Source: Dactylosporangium aurantiacum (GTDB lineage Bacteria; Actinomycetota; Actinomycetes; Mycobacteriales; Micromonosporaceae). From it: 64,000 nucleotides of DNA. Both the position numbers and the translations under genes were made by a program. The stretch spans positions 124,001 through 188,000 of the forward strand of contig NZ_JNYJ01000006.1 in NCBI RefSeq assembly GCF_000716715.1, given 5' to 3'. This document shows positions 1-9,552 of this stretch, piece by piece. Within the stretch, counting starts at the first letter, position 1. Every line of letters starts with the position of its first letter. Under the pieces are notes generated by a model. That model saw nothing but the letters and a program-made list of their open reading frames with translations, was not told the DNA's origin and searched no databases.

Positions 1-627
1 ATGCGGCAGCGCACGATGGGCGTGCTGTTGCTGATGTCCGGGGTGAGTTTCATTGCCGGAGTCGTCAATCCGCCGTTGCTGCCGACGTGGGGCGCCCCGG
101 TCCGCGAGGCCATCGGCGTGGCGTCGGCCCATCGCGTGGCATGGTTGACCTCGACCTGGCTGATCACGCTCGCGATCGTGGCGGCCGTCGCCGCGGTCGA
201 ACTCCTCGCCCGGGTCGTGGAGTGCGACGCTGCGCGGCTTGGCCGGTCGCTGTACCTGGTCGGCGCCGCCCTCGCCCTCGCCTCGACAAGCTTCGACCTG
301 GCAGTCACCAGCACGCTGCTCGATGCGCGGGAACTTCCGGACTGGTACCTCGGCACCCAACAGTGGGCGGCCGGGCTCTCCACGGCCTACTTCGCGCTCC
401 TGGCTCCGGCCGCGCTGGCCGCCTTCGGCGTCGCCGTTCTTCGTACCAGAATGTTGCCCGCCTGGAACGCGTGGGTGCTGCTCGTCGCGGCCGCGCTGCT
501 GCTCGGCCAGTATGCGGCGTTCCGCGACGCCCTGCCGGCGCCGCAGTTCCTGGCCTTCATCGCCGTCGGGGGCGCGGCCGCGATCCGAGGTCCGCGCAGC
601 GCGTCGCGCCGGCCGTCAGTGCAATGA
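1..627 (+). CDS. Multi-pass membrane protein of unknown function
   Basis: The protein is 208 residues, beginning with ATG at the first base of the window, so an upstream start cannot be excluded. About six hydrophobic stretches (near residues 7-30, 48-68, 82-103, 124-148, 155-172 and 178-195) alternate with short loops, and the C-terminus is a short Arg/Ser tail. The pattern resembles small actinobacterial membrane proteins of the DUF4386 kind, but I see no diagnostic motif. No catalytic residues are evident. It is not obviously co-transcribed with the permease gene 490 bp downstream. Function unknown; a small membrane protein is as far as the sequence goes. Confidence 0.6.
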   Translation: MRQRTMGVLLLMSGVSFIAGVVNPPLLPTWGAPVREAIGVASAHRVAWLTSTWLITLAIVAAVAAVELLARVVECDAARLGRSLYLVGAALALASTSFDLAVTSTLLDARELPDWYLGTQQWAAGLSTAYFALLAPAALAAFGVAVLRTRMLPAWNAWVLLVAAALLLGQYAAFRDALPAPQFLAFIAVGGAAAIRGPRSASRRPSVQ

Positions 628-1117
628 CTGGAGACGAGCGGCTCTTGCCCGCGACCTGCGGCCAGGTCAGGGGCAACTGCTGCCAGCTGTCACACACACA
701 CTCCGGACCGGTTCCCAGGCGGTCCACTGAGGACGGTGCGGGACCGCGCCGGGTCCGGTGGGCCGGGGTGCACAGGTCGGCGGTGACCGCCCGGCGCCCG
801 GGACCAGGCCGCGAACCGGGCCGGCGGCCCGGCGTGCCGATCGGCCGGGTCGCCGGGCTCGTCGCGGGTGACGTCGTGCCCGTACGGGACGAGGACGTCA
901 CCGCCTCGGTCGCGCCGAGCCCATCCGGTGTGGCTGCCAAGGGCGGTATGGGGACGGTGACGTACGCGCCAGCAGGTCGTCCGGTGTGGTGGGCTGCGGC
1001 ACGACGACCGCCGTGGCGGGGCAAGGCGCGGCCGTACGGGACCGCCGGGGCGCCGGTCACGCGCTCCAGCGGGACTCCGGGAGTGTGCGGCGAGCGGCGC
1101 ACGGGTACAGACGCCGC
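628..1117. other. Intergenic region without recognisable gene
   Basis: About 490 bp separate the membrane protein from the AI-2E permease. Open frames exist on both strands, but they have low-complexity Arg/Pro/Gly-rich translations typical of high-GC shadow frames. I see no convincing ribosome binding site or domain, and no clear terminator or operator. Confidence 0.5.
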
Positions 1118-2221
1118 ATGATTCCGGATCGACGCACGGGAGTGTTGCGGGCACTGCCCTGGTCGCTGCGGTACGCCGCCGCGGCCGCCGGGTGTGCCCT
1201 GGTGATCGCCGCCGCGGTGTACCTGATGCTGCGCCTGGCGGTGCTGGTGGCGCCGCTGACGCTGGCGGTGGTCGTCGCGCTGCTGCTGACCGCGCTGCTG
1301 CAGCCGGTGACGGCGCTGGTGGGCCGGCTCGGCGCGCCGCGGGCGGTCGGGGCGCTCGCCGGCATTCTGGTGCTGCTGGTGGTGCTGATCGTGCCGGCGC
1401 TGCTGATGTGGCAGGCGGTCGCGCAGCAGGCCGGGGAGCTGCCCGACGAGCTGGGGCAGGGCTGGCAGCGCACCCGCGACTGGCTCGCCGGCGCGTTCGG
1501 GGTGAGCGAGCGCCGCCTCGACACGGCCGTCCAGCAGGGCGGCGAGCGGCTCCGCTCGGCGGTCGCGCCGAACGCGGCCGCGTACGCGATGAGCGCCGTC
1601 GAGGCGTTCGGCGCCGCGCTGCTGTCGCTGGTCCTGGTGTTCTTCCTGCTCAAGGACGGCCCGTCGATCGTCGGCTGGTCGCGGGGGCTGCTGCCGGAGC
1701 ACAGCCGCGACCGGTGGAGCGAGGCCGCGGCCAACGGCTGGCGTGCACTGGCCCGCTACGCGCGTGGCACCGTCGCGGTCGCCGCCATCGACGCCGTCGG
1801 CATCGGCGCGGCGCTGCTGGTGATCGGGGTGCCGCTCGCGCTGCCGCTGACCGTGCTGACGTTCGTGGCGGCGTTCGTGCCGGTCCTCGGCGCGACCGTG
1901 GCCGGTGCCGTGGCGACGCTCGTCGCGCTCGCCGCCGGCGGGCCGGTCGACGCGCTGCTCGTGCTCGCCGCCGTCATCGTCGTGCAGCAGGTCGAGGGCA
2001 ACGTCCTCGAGCCGCTCATCATGGGCCGGGCGCTGCGGCTGCACCCGGCGGTGGTGCTGGTCGCGGTGACCGCCGGCGCCCTCACCGGCGGCGTCGCGGG
2101 CGCCATGGTGTCCGTCCCGCTCACCGCCGTCGTGTACCAGGTGACCCGCACCGCGCTGCGCGACCGCGGCGAGCCGGCACCGGCCGCGGAGCCCGCACCG
2201 GCGGCGGAACCCGCGGGCTGA
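1118..2221 (+). CDS. AI-2E family transporter (PerM-like permease)
   Basis: 367 residues with the layout of the AI-2E/PerM family: two N-terminal membrane helices (about residues 15-60), a third near 70-100, a soluble stretch rich in charged residues (about 105-150), then four to five more helices to residue 345. The C-terminal part holds the family-typical VEGNVLEPLIMGR-like segment near residue 290-300, a membrane-reentrant signature. Family members export small molecules or act in Na+/H+ exchange; the substrate here cannot be told. The C-terminus ends in an Ala/Pro repeat (PAPAAE twice). The ATG at 1118 fits the start of the hydrophobic domain. It is followed 24 bp later by a methyltransferase gene on the same strand. 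Confidence 0.85.
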   Translation: MIPDRRTGVLRALPWSLRYAAAAAGCALVIAAAVYLMLRLAVLVAPLTLAVVVALLLTALLQPVTALVGRLGAPRAVGALAGILVLLVVLIVPALLMWQAVAQQAGELPDELGQGWQRTRDWLAGAFGVSERRLDTAVQQGGERLRSAVAPNAAAYAMSAVEAFGAALLSLVLVFFLLKDGPSIVGWSRGLLPEHSRDRWSEAAANGWRALARYARGTVAVAAIDAVGIGAALLVIGVPLALPLTVLTFVAAFVPVLGATVAGAVATLVALAAGGPVDALLVLAAVIVVQQVEGNVLEPLIMGRALRLHPAVVLVAVTAGALTGGVAGAMVSVPLTAVVYQVTRTALRDRGEPAPAAEPAPAAEPAG

Positions 2222-2245
2222 GGCGACGCGGTAGGGTGTCGGGCC

Positions 2246-2887
2246 GTGGGCGAAGGCTGGCTGGAGGACACCCGGATCTCCTACGACACGGTGGCGCTCA
2301 GCTACACCGAGCTGCTGCGCGACACGCTGGCCGGGCTGCCGTTCCTGCGGGCCGCCCTCGCCCTCTTCGCCGACCTGGTGGCCGGCGCGGGCGGCGGGCC
2401 GGTCGCGGACGTCGGGTGCGGGCCGGGGCATGTCACCGCGCACCTGCGCGGGCTCGGCGTCGACGTGTTCGGCATCGACCTGTCCCCGGGGATGGTCGAC
2501 GTCGCGCGGCGGGAGCACCCCGGCATCCGCTTCGAGGTGGGCTCGATGACCGCCCTGGACCTGCCCGAGGCGTCGCTCGGCGGGCTGCTCGGCTTTTGGT
2601 CGCTGGTGCACGTGCCCGACGCCGACATCCCGGCGGTCCTGGAAGGGTTCCGTCGAGTGCTGCGGCCCGGCGCCCCGCTGCTGCTCGGTTTCCACGCCGG
2701 CGACGGGGTGAGGCTGAAGACCGAGGGCTACGGCGGGCATCTGATGCGGGTGCACGTGTACCGGCGCCCGCCGGAGCGGGTCGCGGCCTGGCTGCGCGAC
2801 GCCGGGTGCGACGTCGACGCGCAACTGGTGCTCGACCCGGACGGCGACGCCCCCGGGGCGGTGCTGTTCGCCCGCCGCCCGGCGTGA
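2246..2887 (+). CDS. Class I SAM-dependent methyltransferase
   Basis: 213 residues, GTG start. Motif I VADVGCGPGHVT lies near residues 52-63, followed by an acidic residue at the end of beta-2 (FGIDLSP, about 77) and the post-I segment MVDVARREHPG. This is the Methyltransf_11/25 type that methylates small molecules. The remaining C-terminal half carries a typical LRPGAPLLLGFH motif. No substrate can be inferred from the neighbours (AI-2E permease upstream, trehalose phosphate synthase downstream). Housekeeping or general metabolism is likely. Confidence 0.8.
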   Translation: MGEGWLEDTRISYDTVALSYTELLRDTLAGLPFLRAALALFADLVAGAGGGPVADVGCGPGHVTAHLRGLGVDVFGIDLSPGMVDVARREHPGIRFEVGSMTALDLPEASLGGLLGFWSLVHVPDADIPAVLEGFRRVLRPGAPLLLGFHAGDGVRLKTEGYGGHLMRVHVYRRPPERVAAWLRDAGCDVDAQLVLDPDGDAPGAVLFARRPA

Positions 2888-2987
2888 CGGCGGAGGTTCG
2901 GGCGGGTACGCGCGGCGCACCGGCGGGCGTGATCCGGCGGGATTCTTGCCCCGATCCGGTTTCCCGCGCCGCAGGTGAGGTAACCCG

Positions 2988-4397
2988 GTGGGTGTGGGTG
3001 ACGGGTATTCGTTCGTGGTGGTGGCCAACCGGCTGCCGGTGGACCGCACGACCGGCGAGGACGGCGGGCAGCAGTGGACGCGCAGCCCCGGCGGGCTGGT
3101 GAGCGCTCTGGCGCCGATCGCCCGGACGTCCGGCGGGGCGTGGGTCGGCTGGACCGGCGCCGCCGACGACGACACCGGCCCGCAGGAGGTCGACGGGATC
3201 CAGCTGCGGCCGGTGCCGCTCAGCGCCCAGGACGTCGACCAGTACTACGAGGGCCAGTCGAACTCGACCATCTGGCCGCTGTTCCACGACCTCGTCGAGC
3301 AGCCGGTGCACCGGCGGGAGTGGCGGCAGGCGTACGAGGCCGTGAACCGCCGCTTCGCCGAGGCCACCGCCGAGGTCGCCGCCGACGGGGCCACTGTGTG
3401 GGTGCACGACTACCAGCTGCTGCTCGTCCCGGCGATGCTGCGGTCGCTGCGGCCGGACCTGCGCATCGGGTTCTTCCTGCACATCCCGTTCCCGCCGGTG
3501 GAGCTGTTCATGCAGCTGCCGCGGCGGGCGGAGCTGCTGCGCGGGCTGCTCGGCGCGGACCTGGTCGGGTTCCAGCGGCCGCTCGCCGCGCAGAACTTCC
3601 TGCAGCTCGCCGGTCGCCTGCTCGGCCTGCAGCCGCACGACGACCGGGTCTGCTACGAGGGCCGCACCGTCGTGGCCCGGGCCTTCCCGATCTCGATCGA
3701 CGTCGGCGAGATCGACCGCCTCGCCGCCGACCCGGACGTGCAGCTGGAGTCGGAGCGGCTGCGCGCCGACCTCGGCGACAACCGGCGGCTCCTGCTCGGC
3801 GTCGACCGGCTCGACTACACCAAGGGCATCGAGCAGCGCGTGGAGGCGTTCGGCGAGCTGCTCGCCGAGGGTGCCGTGTCCAACGACGAGGTCGTCCTGG
3901 TGCAGGTCGCCACCCCGAGCCGCATGCGGGTCGCGCAGTACCAGCAGCTGCGCGAACGCGTCGAACGCGAGGTCGGCCGGATCAACGGCGAGTACGGCGC
4001 CGTGGGCCGGGTGCCGGTGCACTACCTGTTCCAGTCGCGCTCGCCGGAGGAGCTGGTCGCGCTGTATCTCGCCACCGACGTCATGCTGGTCACCCCGCTG
4101 CGCGACGGCATGAACCTGGTGGCGAAGGAGTTCGTCGCCGCCCGCCGCGACGAGCTGGGCGCGCTGGTGCTCAGCGAGTTCACCGGCGCCGCCGCCGAGC
4201 TGGACGACGCGTTCCTGGTCAACCCGCACGACGTCGAGGACCTCAAGCGCGGCATGGTCGCCGCCCTCGACGCGCCGCCGGACGAGCGCGCGGTGCGGAT
4301 GCGGCGGATGCGCGCCCGCGTCCACGGCCACGACGTCGACCGCTGGGCACGGCAGTTCCTCGCCACCCTCGACGACCCGGACCGCGCCGAGACCTGA
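2988..4397 (+). CDS. otsA: Alpha,alpha-trehalose-phosphate synthase (UDP-forming)
   Basis: 469 residues, GTG start, the usual length for bacterial OtsA (GT20). It makes trehalose-6-phosphate from UDP-glucose and glucose-6-phosphate. N-terminal VVANRLPV and SPGGLVSAL match the G6P/UDP binding loop. WVHDYQLLLVPAMLR (near residue 137), GFFLHIPFPP (near 160) and LLGVDRLDYTKGI (near 265) are hallmark OtsA motifs. The C-terminal RDGMNLVAKEF segment (near 370) binds the nucleotide sugar. No trehalose phosphatase gene follows, so this step is uncoupled here. The gene is convergent with the EAL/HDOD gene. Confidence 0.95.
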   Translation: MGVGDGYSFVVVANRLPVDRTTGEDGGQQWTRSPGGLVSALAPIARTSGGAWVGWTGAADDDTGPQEVDGIQLRPVPLSAQDVDQYYEGQSNSTIWPLFHDLVEQPVHRREWRQAYEAVNRRFAEATAEVAADGATVWVHDYQLLLVPAMLRSLRPDLRIGFFLHIPFPPVELFMQLPRRAELLRGLLGADLVGFQRPLAAQNFLQLAGRLLGLQPHDDRVCYEGRTVVARAFPISIDVGEIDRLAADPDVQLESERLRADLGDNRRLLLGVDRLDYTKGIEQRVEAFGELLAEGAVSNDEVVLVQVATPSRMRVAQYQQLRERVEREVGRINGEYGAVGRVPVHYLFQSRSPEELVALYLATDVMLVTPLRDGMNLVAKEFVAARRDELGALVLSEFTGAAAELDDAFLVNPHDVEDLKRGMVAALDAPPDERAVRMRRMRARVHGHDVDRWARQFLATLDDPDRAET

Positions 4398-4483
4398 CCC
4401 GCCCGCGCCGTGCGCCGCCGCGCGCCGAGACGTGACCTGCGCCGCGCCGAGACGTTTCCCGCCCGGCGCGGCCTGGCCGCTCG

Positions 4484-5800
4484 TCAGCCGTCCAGGGTGA
4501 CGCGGTCGGGGCCGGTGTGGCGCAGCTCGGCGGACAGGTCGCTCAGGGTGGCGTTCGTCCAGCACACGGCGTTCAGGTACAGCGACGCCAGGGCCGCCGG
4601 GTCGGTCGCGGCGGGCGGCAGGGCGCGCGGGCCGGCCCCGCCCCCGGGTGCCGTGTACGCCCGGACCGCGGCGAGCACCGCGCCGAGCGGGCCGCCGCCG
4701 GTGAGGAGCGCTTCGGTGAGGGTCGCGTCCAGCGGTACCCCGGTGAGCACCCGGTCAGCGGGCTCGTCGAACAGGTCGGCGACGGCGGACAGCAGCCCGC
4801 CGATGTACGCCGGCTCGCCCGGCAGCCCGCCGGCCTCGGCCAGCAGCTGGCAGCAGCGGGCCCGGATCAGCAGGTCGCTGAGCTGTTCGGGGTCGGCCTC
4901 GGTGAGGTCCGCGACCAGCATCAGCGTCACCCACTGCCGCAGCCGGGTCAGGCCGAGCGCGACGATCGTGTCGCGGATCGACGACACCGTGCGGTTGAGG
5001 CCGAACGAGGCCGCGTTCGTGGCCCGCAGCAGCCGCATGCTCAGCCCCGCGTCCTGGCCGACGAGGCCGACCAGTTCGTCGAGGTCGACGTCCTCGGTGC
5101 TGAGCGCGGCCATGACCCGCAGGCGGGTGAGGCGGGACGGGGCCAGCGCGACCGTCGAGCTGACGTGCGGGCGGCCCAGGATGTGGCCCTGGAAGAACTC
5201 GAAGCCCAGCGACATCGCGAGGTCGAGGGCCTCGGGGGTCTCCAGGCGCTCCGCGATGAGCTGCAGGTGGGGGTGCAGCCGGCAGTTGACGACGGTGGCG
5301 CGGACGGCGGCCTCGTCGGCGTGCAGCATGTCGATCTTCACGTAGGTGGCGACCTCGAGCAGCCGCTCGTGGCTGCTGCCGAAGACGAAGTCGTCCAGGG
5401 CGATGGTGTAGCCCTGCTCGGCCAGCGCCCGTACGCCGGCGAGGACCTCCTCGTCGACGTCGGTGGTCTCCAGCACCTCGAGGACCGCCTGGCTGCAGTC
5501 GAACGGCAGCGGCAACCGGCCGGTGAGGAAGTCCCGGGTGAGGTTGATGAAGCACACCCGCCCGCCGCACACCTCCGCCAGCCCGAACTCGGTGAACGCG
5601 GCGACCAGCACCCGGGCGGTGGCGTGCGCGTCGCGGCGGGACGCGGTCGAGGCGGTCGCACCGGCCCGGAACAGCAGCTCGTGCGCGATCACCGCGCCGT
5701 CGCGGTCGTAGATCGGCTGGCGCCCGACGTGGACCACGTGATCGTCGTCAGGCCCTCCCGTTTCCTGGCTCACGTTGTCATGGTCGCCGAAAAGTCCCAC
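4484..5800 (-). CDS. EAL and HDOD domain signalling protein (YuxH type)
   Basis: 438 residues. The N-terminal half (about 20-215) is EAL-like: VHVGRQPIYDRDGAVIAHELLFR is the start, where the EAL triplet reads ELL, and later ALDDFVFG and FFQGHILGRP segments are recognisable. The C-terminal half (about 220-400) is an HDOD domain with the LVGQDAGLSMRLLRATNAASFG core. Proteins of this architecture sit in c-di-GMP-linked signalling, but the altered EAL signature suggests the phosphodiesterase may be degenerate and that binding rather than hydrolysis matters. It is transcribed alone, divergent from the MMPL gene. Confidence 0.85.
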   Translation of the reverse strand: MGLFGDHDNVSQETGGPDDDHVVHVGRQPIYDRDGAVIAHELLFRAGATASTASRRDAHATARVLVAAFTEFGLAEVCGGRVCFINLTRDFLTGRLPLPFDCSQAVLEVLETTDVDEEVLAGVRALAEQGYTIALDDFVFGSSHERLLEVATYVKIDMLHADEAAVRATVVNCRLHPHLQLIAERLETPEALDLAMSLGFEFFQGHILGRPHVSSTVALAPSRLTRLRVMAALSTEDVDLDELVGLVGQDAGLSMRLLRATNAASFGLNRTVSSIRDTIVALGLTRLRQWVTLMLVADLTEADPEQLSDLLIRARCCQLLAEAGGLPGEPAYIGGLLSAVADLFDEPADRVLTGVPLDATLTEALLTGGGPLGAVLAAVRAYTAPGGGAGPRALPPAATDPAALASLYLNAVCWTNATLSDLSAELRHTGPDRVTLDG

Positions 5801-6214
5801 GATTGCCGCAAAACGGTGGAATGCGGACTCCGGTGGGTCGCGCTCCTCCGGCGTGTCGCGGCCGGCGCGCGGCCGGGCGCGTCGCCGGGCTCGCTGGGCT
5901 CACCGGCCGGGCGCACGCCTTTCCGGTGGTCCTGAAAACCATTCGCCCCACGCTCCGGCGAATTCGTCGCCGCCCGCCGTCACAATGTGGCGCCGGGTCC
6001 CGTCAATGCAGTGAGGAATGCATTTCGGACCATCCGGCAGGACCACGGCACAGGCCCTGCCGCGACGACCCGGCCCTGCATGCGACGGCTGACCGGCACC
6101 GGTGTGACCGGTCGTTCCACCATGCCTTCGTCAGCGTGCGCGGTCGACGCCGGCGCGGTCCGGCACGACGACCGAGCCCGGTCCGCCGGGCTCCCGACAG
6201 TGGAGTGAGCACGC
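5801..6214. other. Divergent promoter region
   Basis: 414 bp between the divergent EAL/HDOD and MMPL genes. It presumably holds both promoters, and its middle is less GC-rich than the flanking genes. I see no gene, strong terminator or clear operator. Short open frames lack ribosome binding sites and domain content. Confidence 0.45.
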
Positions 6215-8383
6215 ATGGCAACGGAAACAACCACCGTTGAACGACCCGCCGGACGTCCCCCGTCCCCATCGAGCAACGCCAATCGATACACGCGTCTCGT
6301 CGCCGGGCGCCGCAGCAAATGGGTGGTATTCGCGGTCTGGCTGATCCTCATCATGGTCGGCGGTTCGCTGGCCGCCGACTTCGGTTCGGTGCAGAACAAC
6401 GAGACCCAGACGTGGCTGCCGGCCGACGCCGAGTCGACCAAGGCGATCAAGATCGCGGAGTCGCAGTTCGCCGACAAGAACATCATGATCGCCGACGTCG
6501 TGTACGTGCGCGACGGCGGCCTCACCGACGCGGACCTCGCCGCCATCGACGGTGACCGCACCGCCCTGGCCGGGCTCGCCGTCGGTGACATCTCCAAGGT
6601 CACGGTGTCCGACGACCGCAAGGCCGCGTTCATCCTGGTGCCGCTGCGCTCCTCGCAGAGCGACAACACGGTGCTCGGCGACGCGGTGGCGAAGGTCCGC
6701 ACCGAGGTCGAGGGCGGCGCGCCGGCCGGGCTCGACGTGCGCATCACCGGCGCCGCCGGCAACGTCGCGGACTACATCGACGTGTACTCCGGCATGGACG
6801 CCACGCTGCTGCTCGTGACGCTCGCGGTGGTGGCGGTGTTCCTGCTGGTCATCTACCGCAGTCCGACGCTGTGGCTGGTCCCGCTGCTGGCGGTCGGGCT
6901 GTCCAGCCAGGTCGCGACGGGTCTGGTGTACCTGCTGGGCAAGCACGCCGGGCTGCTGGTCAACGGGCAGAGCTCGTACGTGCTCACCGTCCTCATGCTC
7001 GGCGTCGGCACCGACTACGCGCTGCTGCTGATCGCCCGGTACCGCGAGGAGCTGCACCGGCACGAGGACCGGCACGAGGCGATGGCCCTGGCGCTGCAGC
7101 GCTGCCTGCCGGCCATCGCGGCGTCGGCCGGCACGGTCGTCATCGCCACCCTGTGCCTGGTCTTCGGCAGCATGAACTCGACCCGTGGCCTCGGCCCCGT
7201 CGTGGCGATCGGCGTCGCCGTGGTGTTCCTCGCCATGACCTCGCTGCTGCCGGCGCTGCTGGTCATTTTCGGTCGCTGGCTGTTCTGGCCGTTCGCCCCG
7301 CGGCACACCGCCGGGTACGAGGCCGCCGACATCGAGAAGGACCACGGCGTCTGGGCGCGCTTCTCCGCGTTCGTCGGGCGCTGGCCCCGGCTCATCTGGA
7401 TCGCCACCGCGCTCGTGCTCGTCGGGCTCGCGTTCGGTACCTCGGCGATCAAAACCGGCCAGACGCAGGCCGAGCAGTTCACCAAGACCGTCGACTCGGT
7501 CCGCGGTCAGGAGCTGCTCGGGCAGCACTTCCCGTCGGGCACCTCGGCGCCGGCGGACGTCTACGTGCCGTCCGCCGCGGCGGACGCCGCGACCGGGATC
7601 GCCAAGGGCGTGGCCGGGGTGACATCCGTCAACACCGTCGCCACCGCCGGCGGCTGGACCCACCTGGCCGCCGTGCTCAACGACGCGCCCGACACCGCGG
7701 CGGCCCGCGCGACCGTGCAGCGGCTGCGGGCGGCGCTCGACGGCGGCCCCGCCGAGGTGCGCCAGGCGGTCGTCGGCGGCCAGAGCGCCGTGGCGCTGGA
7801 CACCTCCGAGGCCCAGTGGTCCGAGGTGAAGCTGCTCGTCCCGCTGATCCTCGGCGTGGTGCTGCTGATGCTGGTGCTGCTGCTGCGGGCGGTCGTCGCG
7901 CCGGTGCTGCTGCTGGTGTCGGTCGTGCTGTCCTACGCGGCCGCGGTCGGCGCGTCGGCGCTGCTCTTCCGGGCGCTGGACCACCCGAACGTCGACCGGG
8001 GTCTGTTCCTCTTCGGCTTCCTGTTCCTGGTCGCGCTCGGTGTCGACTACACCATCTTCCTCATGACCCGGGCCCGCGAGGAGGTGCAGCGGCGCGGCCA
8101 CCGGGCCGGCATCCTGACCAGCCTCACCGTGACCGGCGGCGTCATCACCTCCGCCGGGCTCGTGCTGGCCGCGACGTTCTGCGTCCTCGCCGTGATCCCG
8201 ACGGTGCAGTCGCTGCAGCAGGGTCTGCTGGTCGCCGTCGGCGTCCTGCTCGACACGTTCCTGGTCCGCAGCCTGCTCATCCCGGCGCTGTCGCTCGAGG
8301 TCGGCCCGCGGATCTGGCTGCCGGGCCGTCCCGCCGCGGAGACCGTCGAACCGCTGCCGGCGCAGGCCGGCGTGCGGAGCTGA
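6215..8383 (+). CDS. MMPL family RND-type transporter
   Basis: 722 residues. The layout is that of MmpL/actinorhodin-type exporters: a TM helix at about 30-52, a periplasmic loop (about 55-190), five helices (195-360) with the GVGTDYALLLIARYREE motif near 265-280, a second TM at about 390, a second loop (415-535), and a final helix bundle with GVDYTIFLMTRAREE near 615-630. The duplicated D-Y pairs are the proton-relay residues of the family. It exports lipids or small hydrophobic molecules. It is about 7 kb from the first biosynthetic gene, so cluster membership is unlikely but not excluded. ATG at 6215 follows a weak GAG-type ribosome binding site. Confidence 0.9.
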   Translation: MATETTTVERPAGRPPSPSSNANRYTRLVAGRRSKWVVFAVWLILIMVGGSLAADFGSVQNNETQTWLPADAESTKAIKIAESQFADKNIMIADVVYVRDGGLTDADLAAIDGDRTALAGLAVGDISKVTVSDDRKAAFILVPLRSSQSDNTVLGDAVAKVRTEVEGGAPAGLDVRITGAAGNVADYIDVYSGMDATLLLVTLAVVAVFLLVIYRSPTLWLVPLLAVGLSSQVATGLVYLLGKHAGLLVNGQSSYVLTVLMLGVGTDYALLLIARYREELHRHEDRHEAMALALQRCLPAIAASAGTVVIATLCLVFGSMNSTRGLGPVVAIGVAVVFLAMTSLLPALLVIFGRWLFWPFAPRHTAGYEAADIEKDHGVWARFSAFVGRWPRLIWIATALVLVGLAFGTSAIKTGQTQAEQFTKTVDSVRGQELLGQHFPSGTSAPADVYVPSAAADAATGIAKGVAGVTSVNTVATAGGWTHLAAVLNDAPDTAAARATVQRLRAALDGGPAEVRQAVVGGQSAVALDTSEAQWSEVKLLVPLILGVVLLMLVLLLRAVVAPVLLLVSVVLSYAAAVGASALLFRALDHPNVDRGLFLFGFLFLVALGVDYTIFLMTRAREEVQRRGHRAGILTSLTVTGGVITSAGLVLAATFCVLAVIPTVQSLQQGLLVAVGVLLDTFLVRSLLIPALSLEVGPRIWLPGRPAAETVEPLPAQAGVRS

Positions 8384-8401
8384 CCGCCGGCGAACAGGAC
8401 A

Positions 8402-8453
8402 GACCGGGCCGTTCAGGTGCGCATCCCCCGTTGGGCGCCTGGACGGCCCGGTC
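8402..8453. terminator. Bidirectional hairpin terminator
   Basis: GACCGGGCCGT pairs with ACGGCCCGGTC, extended by CAGG/CCTG and GCG/CGC pairs, giving a long GC-rich stem between the convergent MMPL and WYL genes. There is no clear T-tract, which is common in actinomycetes. Confidence 0.7.
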
Positions 8454-8486
8454 GCCGTGCCGTGCCGGGGGACGGGGTGCGGGCCG

Positions 8487-9455
8487 TCACGACCGCCGCC
8501 GGGCCGAGGTCACCAGGCGGTCGGCGAGCGCGACGACGCGGTCACGCAGCTCGTCCGGGCGCTCGATGACGAACGGCAGGTCGAGCGCGGCGAGCACCCC
8601 GGGCAGCCAGTCCAGCCGCTCCGCCCGCAGCTCCACCCGCTGCCAACCCTCATCCGGACCGTCCCGGATCTCGGCGACGCCGGCCGGGAGCCGCTCGCGG
8701 ATCCGCTCGGCGGTGCCCTGGATCCGCAGCGTCACCTCGTGCCGGTACGGGACCCGCGCCAGCGCGGCCAGCAGGCGCCGCGCGGGGTCGGGTCCGCCGG
8801 GCGGTGGGAACGAGCCGGGCAGCGTCCTCGCGCCGGCGATGCGGTCGAGCCGGAACGCCCGCTCCTCGCCGGTGCGCGGATCGGTGCCGATGACATACCA
8901 CCGGCCCGCGTGGTGCACCAGCCCGGACGGGTGCAGCTCGCGGACGCTGCCGCGGCCCGCGCCCGAGGTGTAGCCGATCGAGATCGGGCGGCGGTGGTGG
9001 ACCGCGTCGGCGACGGTGAGCAGGACACCGGCCTGCGGCGCGGGGACGTCGCCGGGCGCGGCGGTGAAGGCGAGGGCTTCGCGCACCGCGTCGAGCCGCT
9101 GCGCGAGCCGCGGCGGCAGGACGCGACGGATCTTCGCGGCGGCCGTCTCGCTCGCCGTCCCCATGGCCGTCGCCGACCCGGCGCGCCGGCCGGCGATCAG
9201 GCCGAGGAGCACGGCCAGTGCCTCGTCGTCGCTGAGCATGAGCGGTGGCAGGCGGTAGCCGGCGGCGAGCCGGTAGCCGCCATACCGGCCGCGTACCGAC
9301 TCGACCGGCACGCCGAGGTCGATCAGGTGCGCCACGTAGCGCCGCACCGTGCGCGGGTCGACACCGAGGCGGTCGGCGAGCTCGGCCATCGTCCGGACGC
9401 CGCCGGACTGCAGCAGCTCGAGCAGCGTGAGCACCTGCGCCGTCGGGCGTGCCAT
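8487..9455 (-). CDS. WYL-domain transcriptional regulator (YafY type)
   Basis: 322 residues starting at ATG 9455. An N-terminal winged helix-turn-helix (about 1-65, MAELADRLGVDPRTVRRYVAHL) is followed by a WYL domain (about 140-225), which contains WYVIGTDPRTGEERAFRLDRIAG, and a C-terminal WCX extension. Such proteins sense nucleotides or small ligands and often control the adjacent gene. Here a VOC-family gene is transcribed divergently 98 bp away, with an inverted repeat between them. A longer open frame reaches 9590, but the HTH begins at the chosen start. Confidence 0.88.
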   Translation of the reverse strand: MARPTAQVLTLLELLQSGGVRTMAELADRLGVDPRTVRRYVAHLIDLGVPVESVRGRYGGYRLAAGYRLPPLMLSDDEALAVLLGLIAGRRAGSATAMGTASETAAAKIRRVLPPRLAQRLDAVREALAFTAAPGDVPAPQAGVLLTVADAVHHRRPISIGYTSGAGRGSVRELHPSGLVHHAGRWYVIGTDPRTGEERAFRLDRIAGARTLPGSFPPPGGPDPARRLLAALARVPYRHEVTLRIQGTAERIRERLPAGVAEIRDGPDEGWQRVELRAERLDWLPGVLAALDLPFVIERPDELRDRVVALADRLVTSARRRS

Positions 9456-9471
9456 GGAGCGAATCGTATCG

Positions 9472-9500
9472 GGATACTGGACCGTTGCTGTCCGGTATCC
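9472..9500. promoter_or_regulatory. Inverted repeat, probable operator of the WYL regulator
   Basis: GGATACTGGAC-N7-GTCCGGTATCC, 11-bp arms with a single mismatch, sits between the divergent WYL regulator and VOC gene. Its position fits an operator controlling both; binding is inferred. Confidence 0.55.
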
Positions 9501-9552
9501 GCCGTAGCGTGCGTCCCGACCGGCACCACCGCACCGAGCAGGGAGCACCGCC

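Noticed and set aside
557..3175. 872-residue minus-strand open frame antisense to the AI-2E permease and methyltransferase genes
   Set aside because: Arg/Pro/Gly/His-rich composition, no domain or ribosome binding site; a shadow frame of GC-rich coding DNA.
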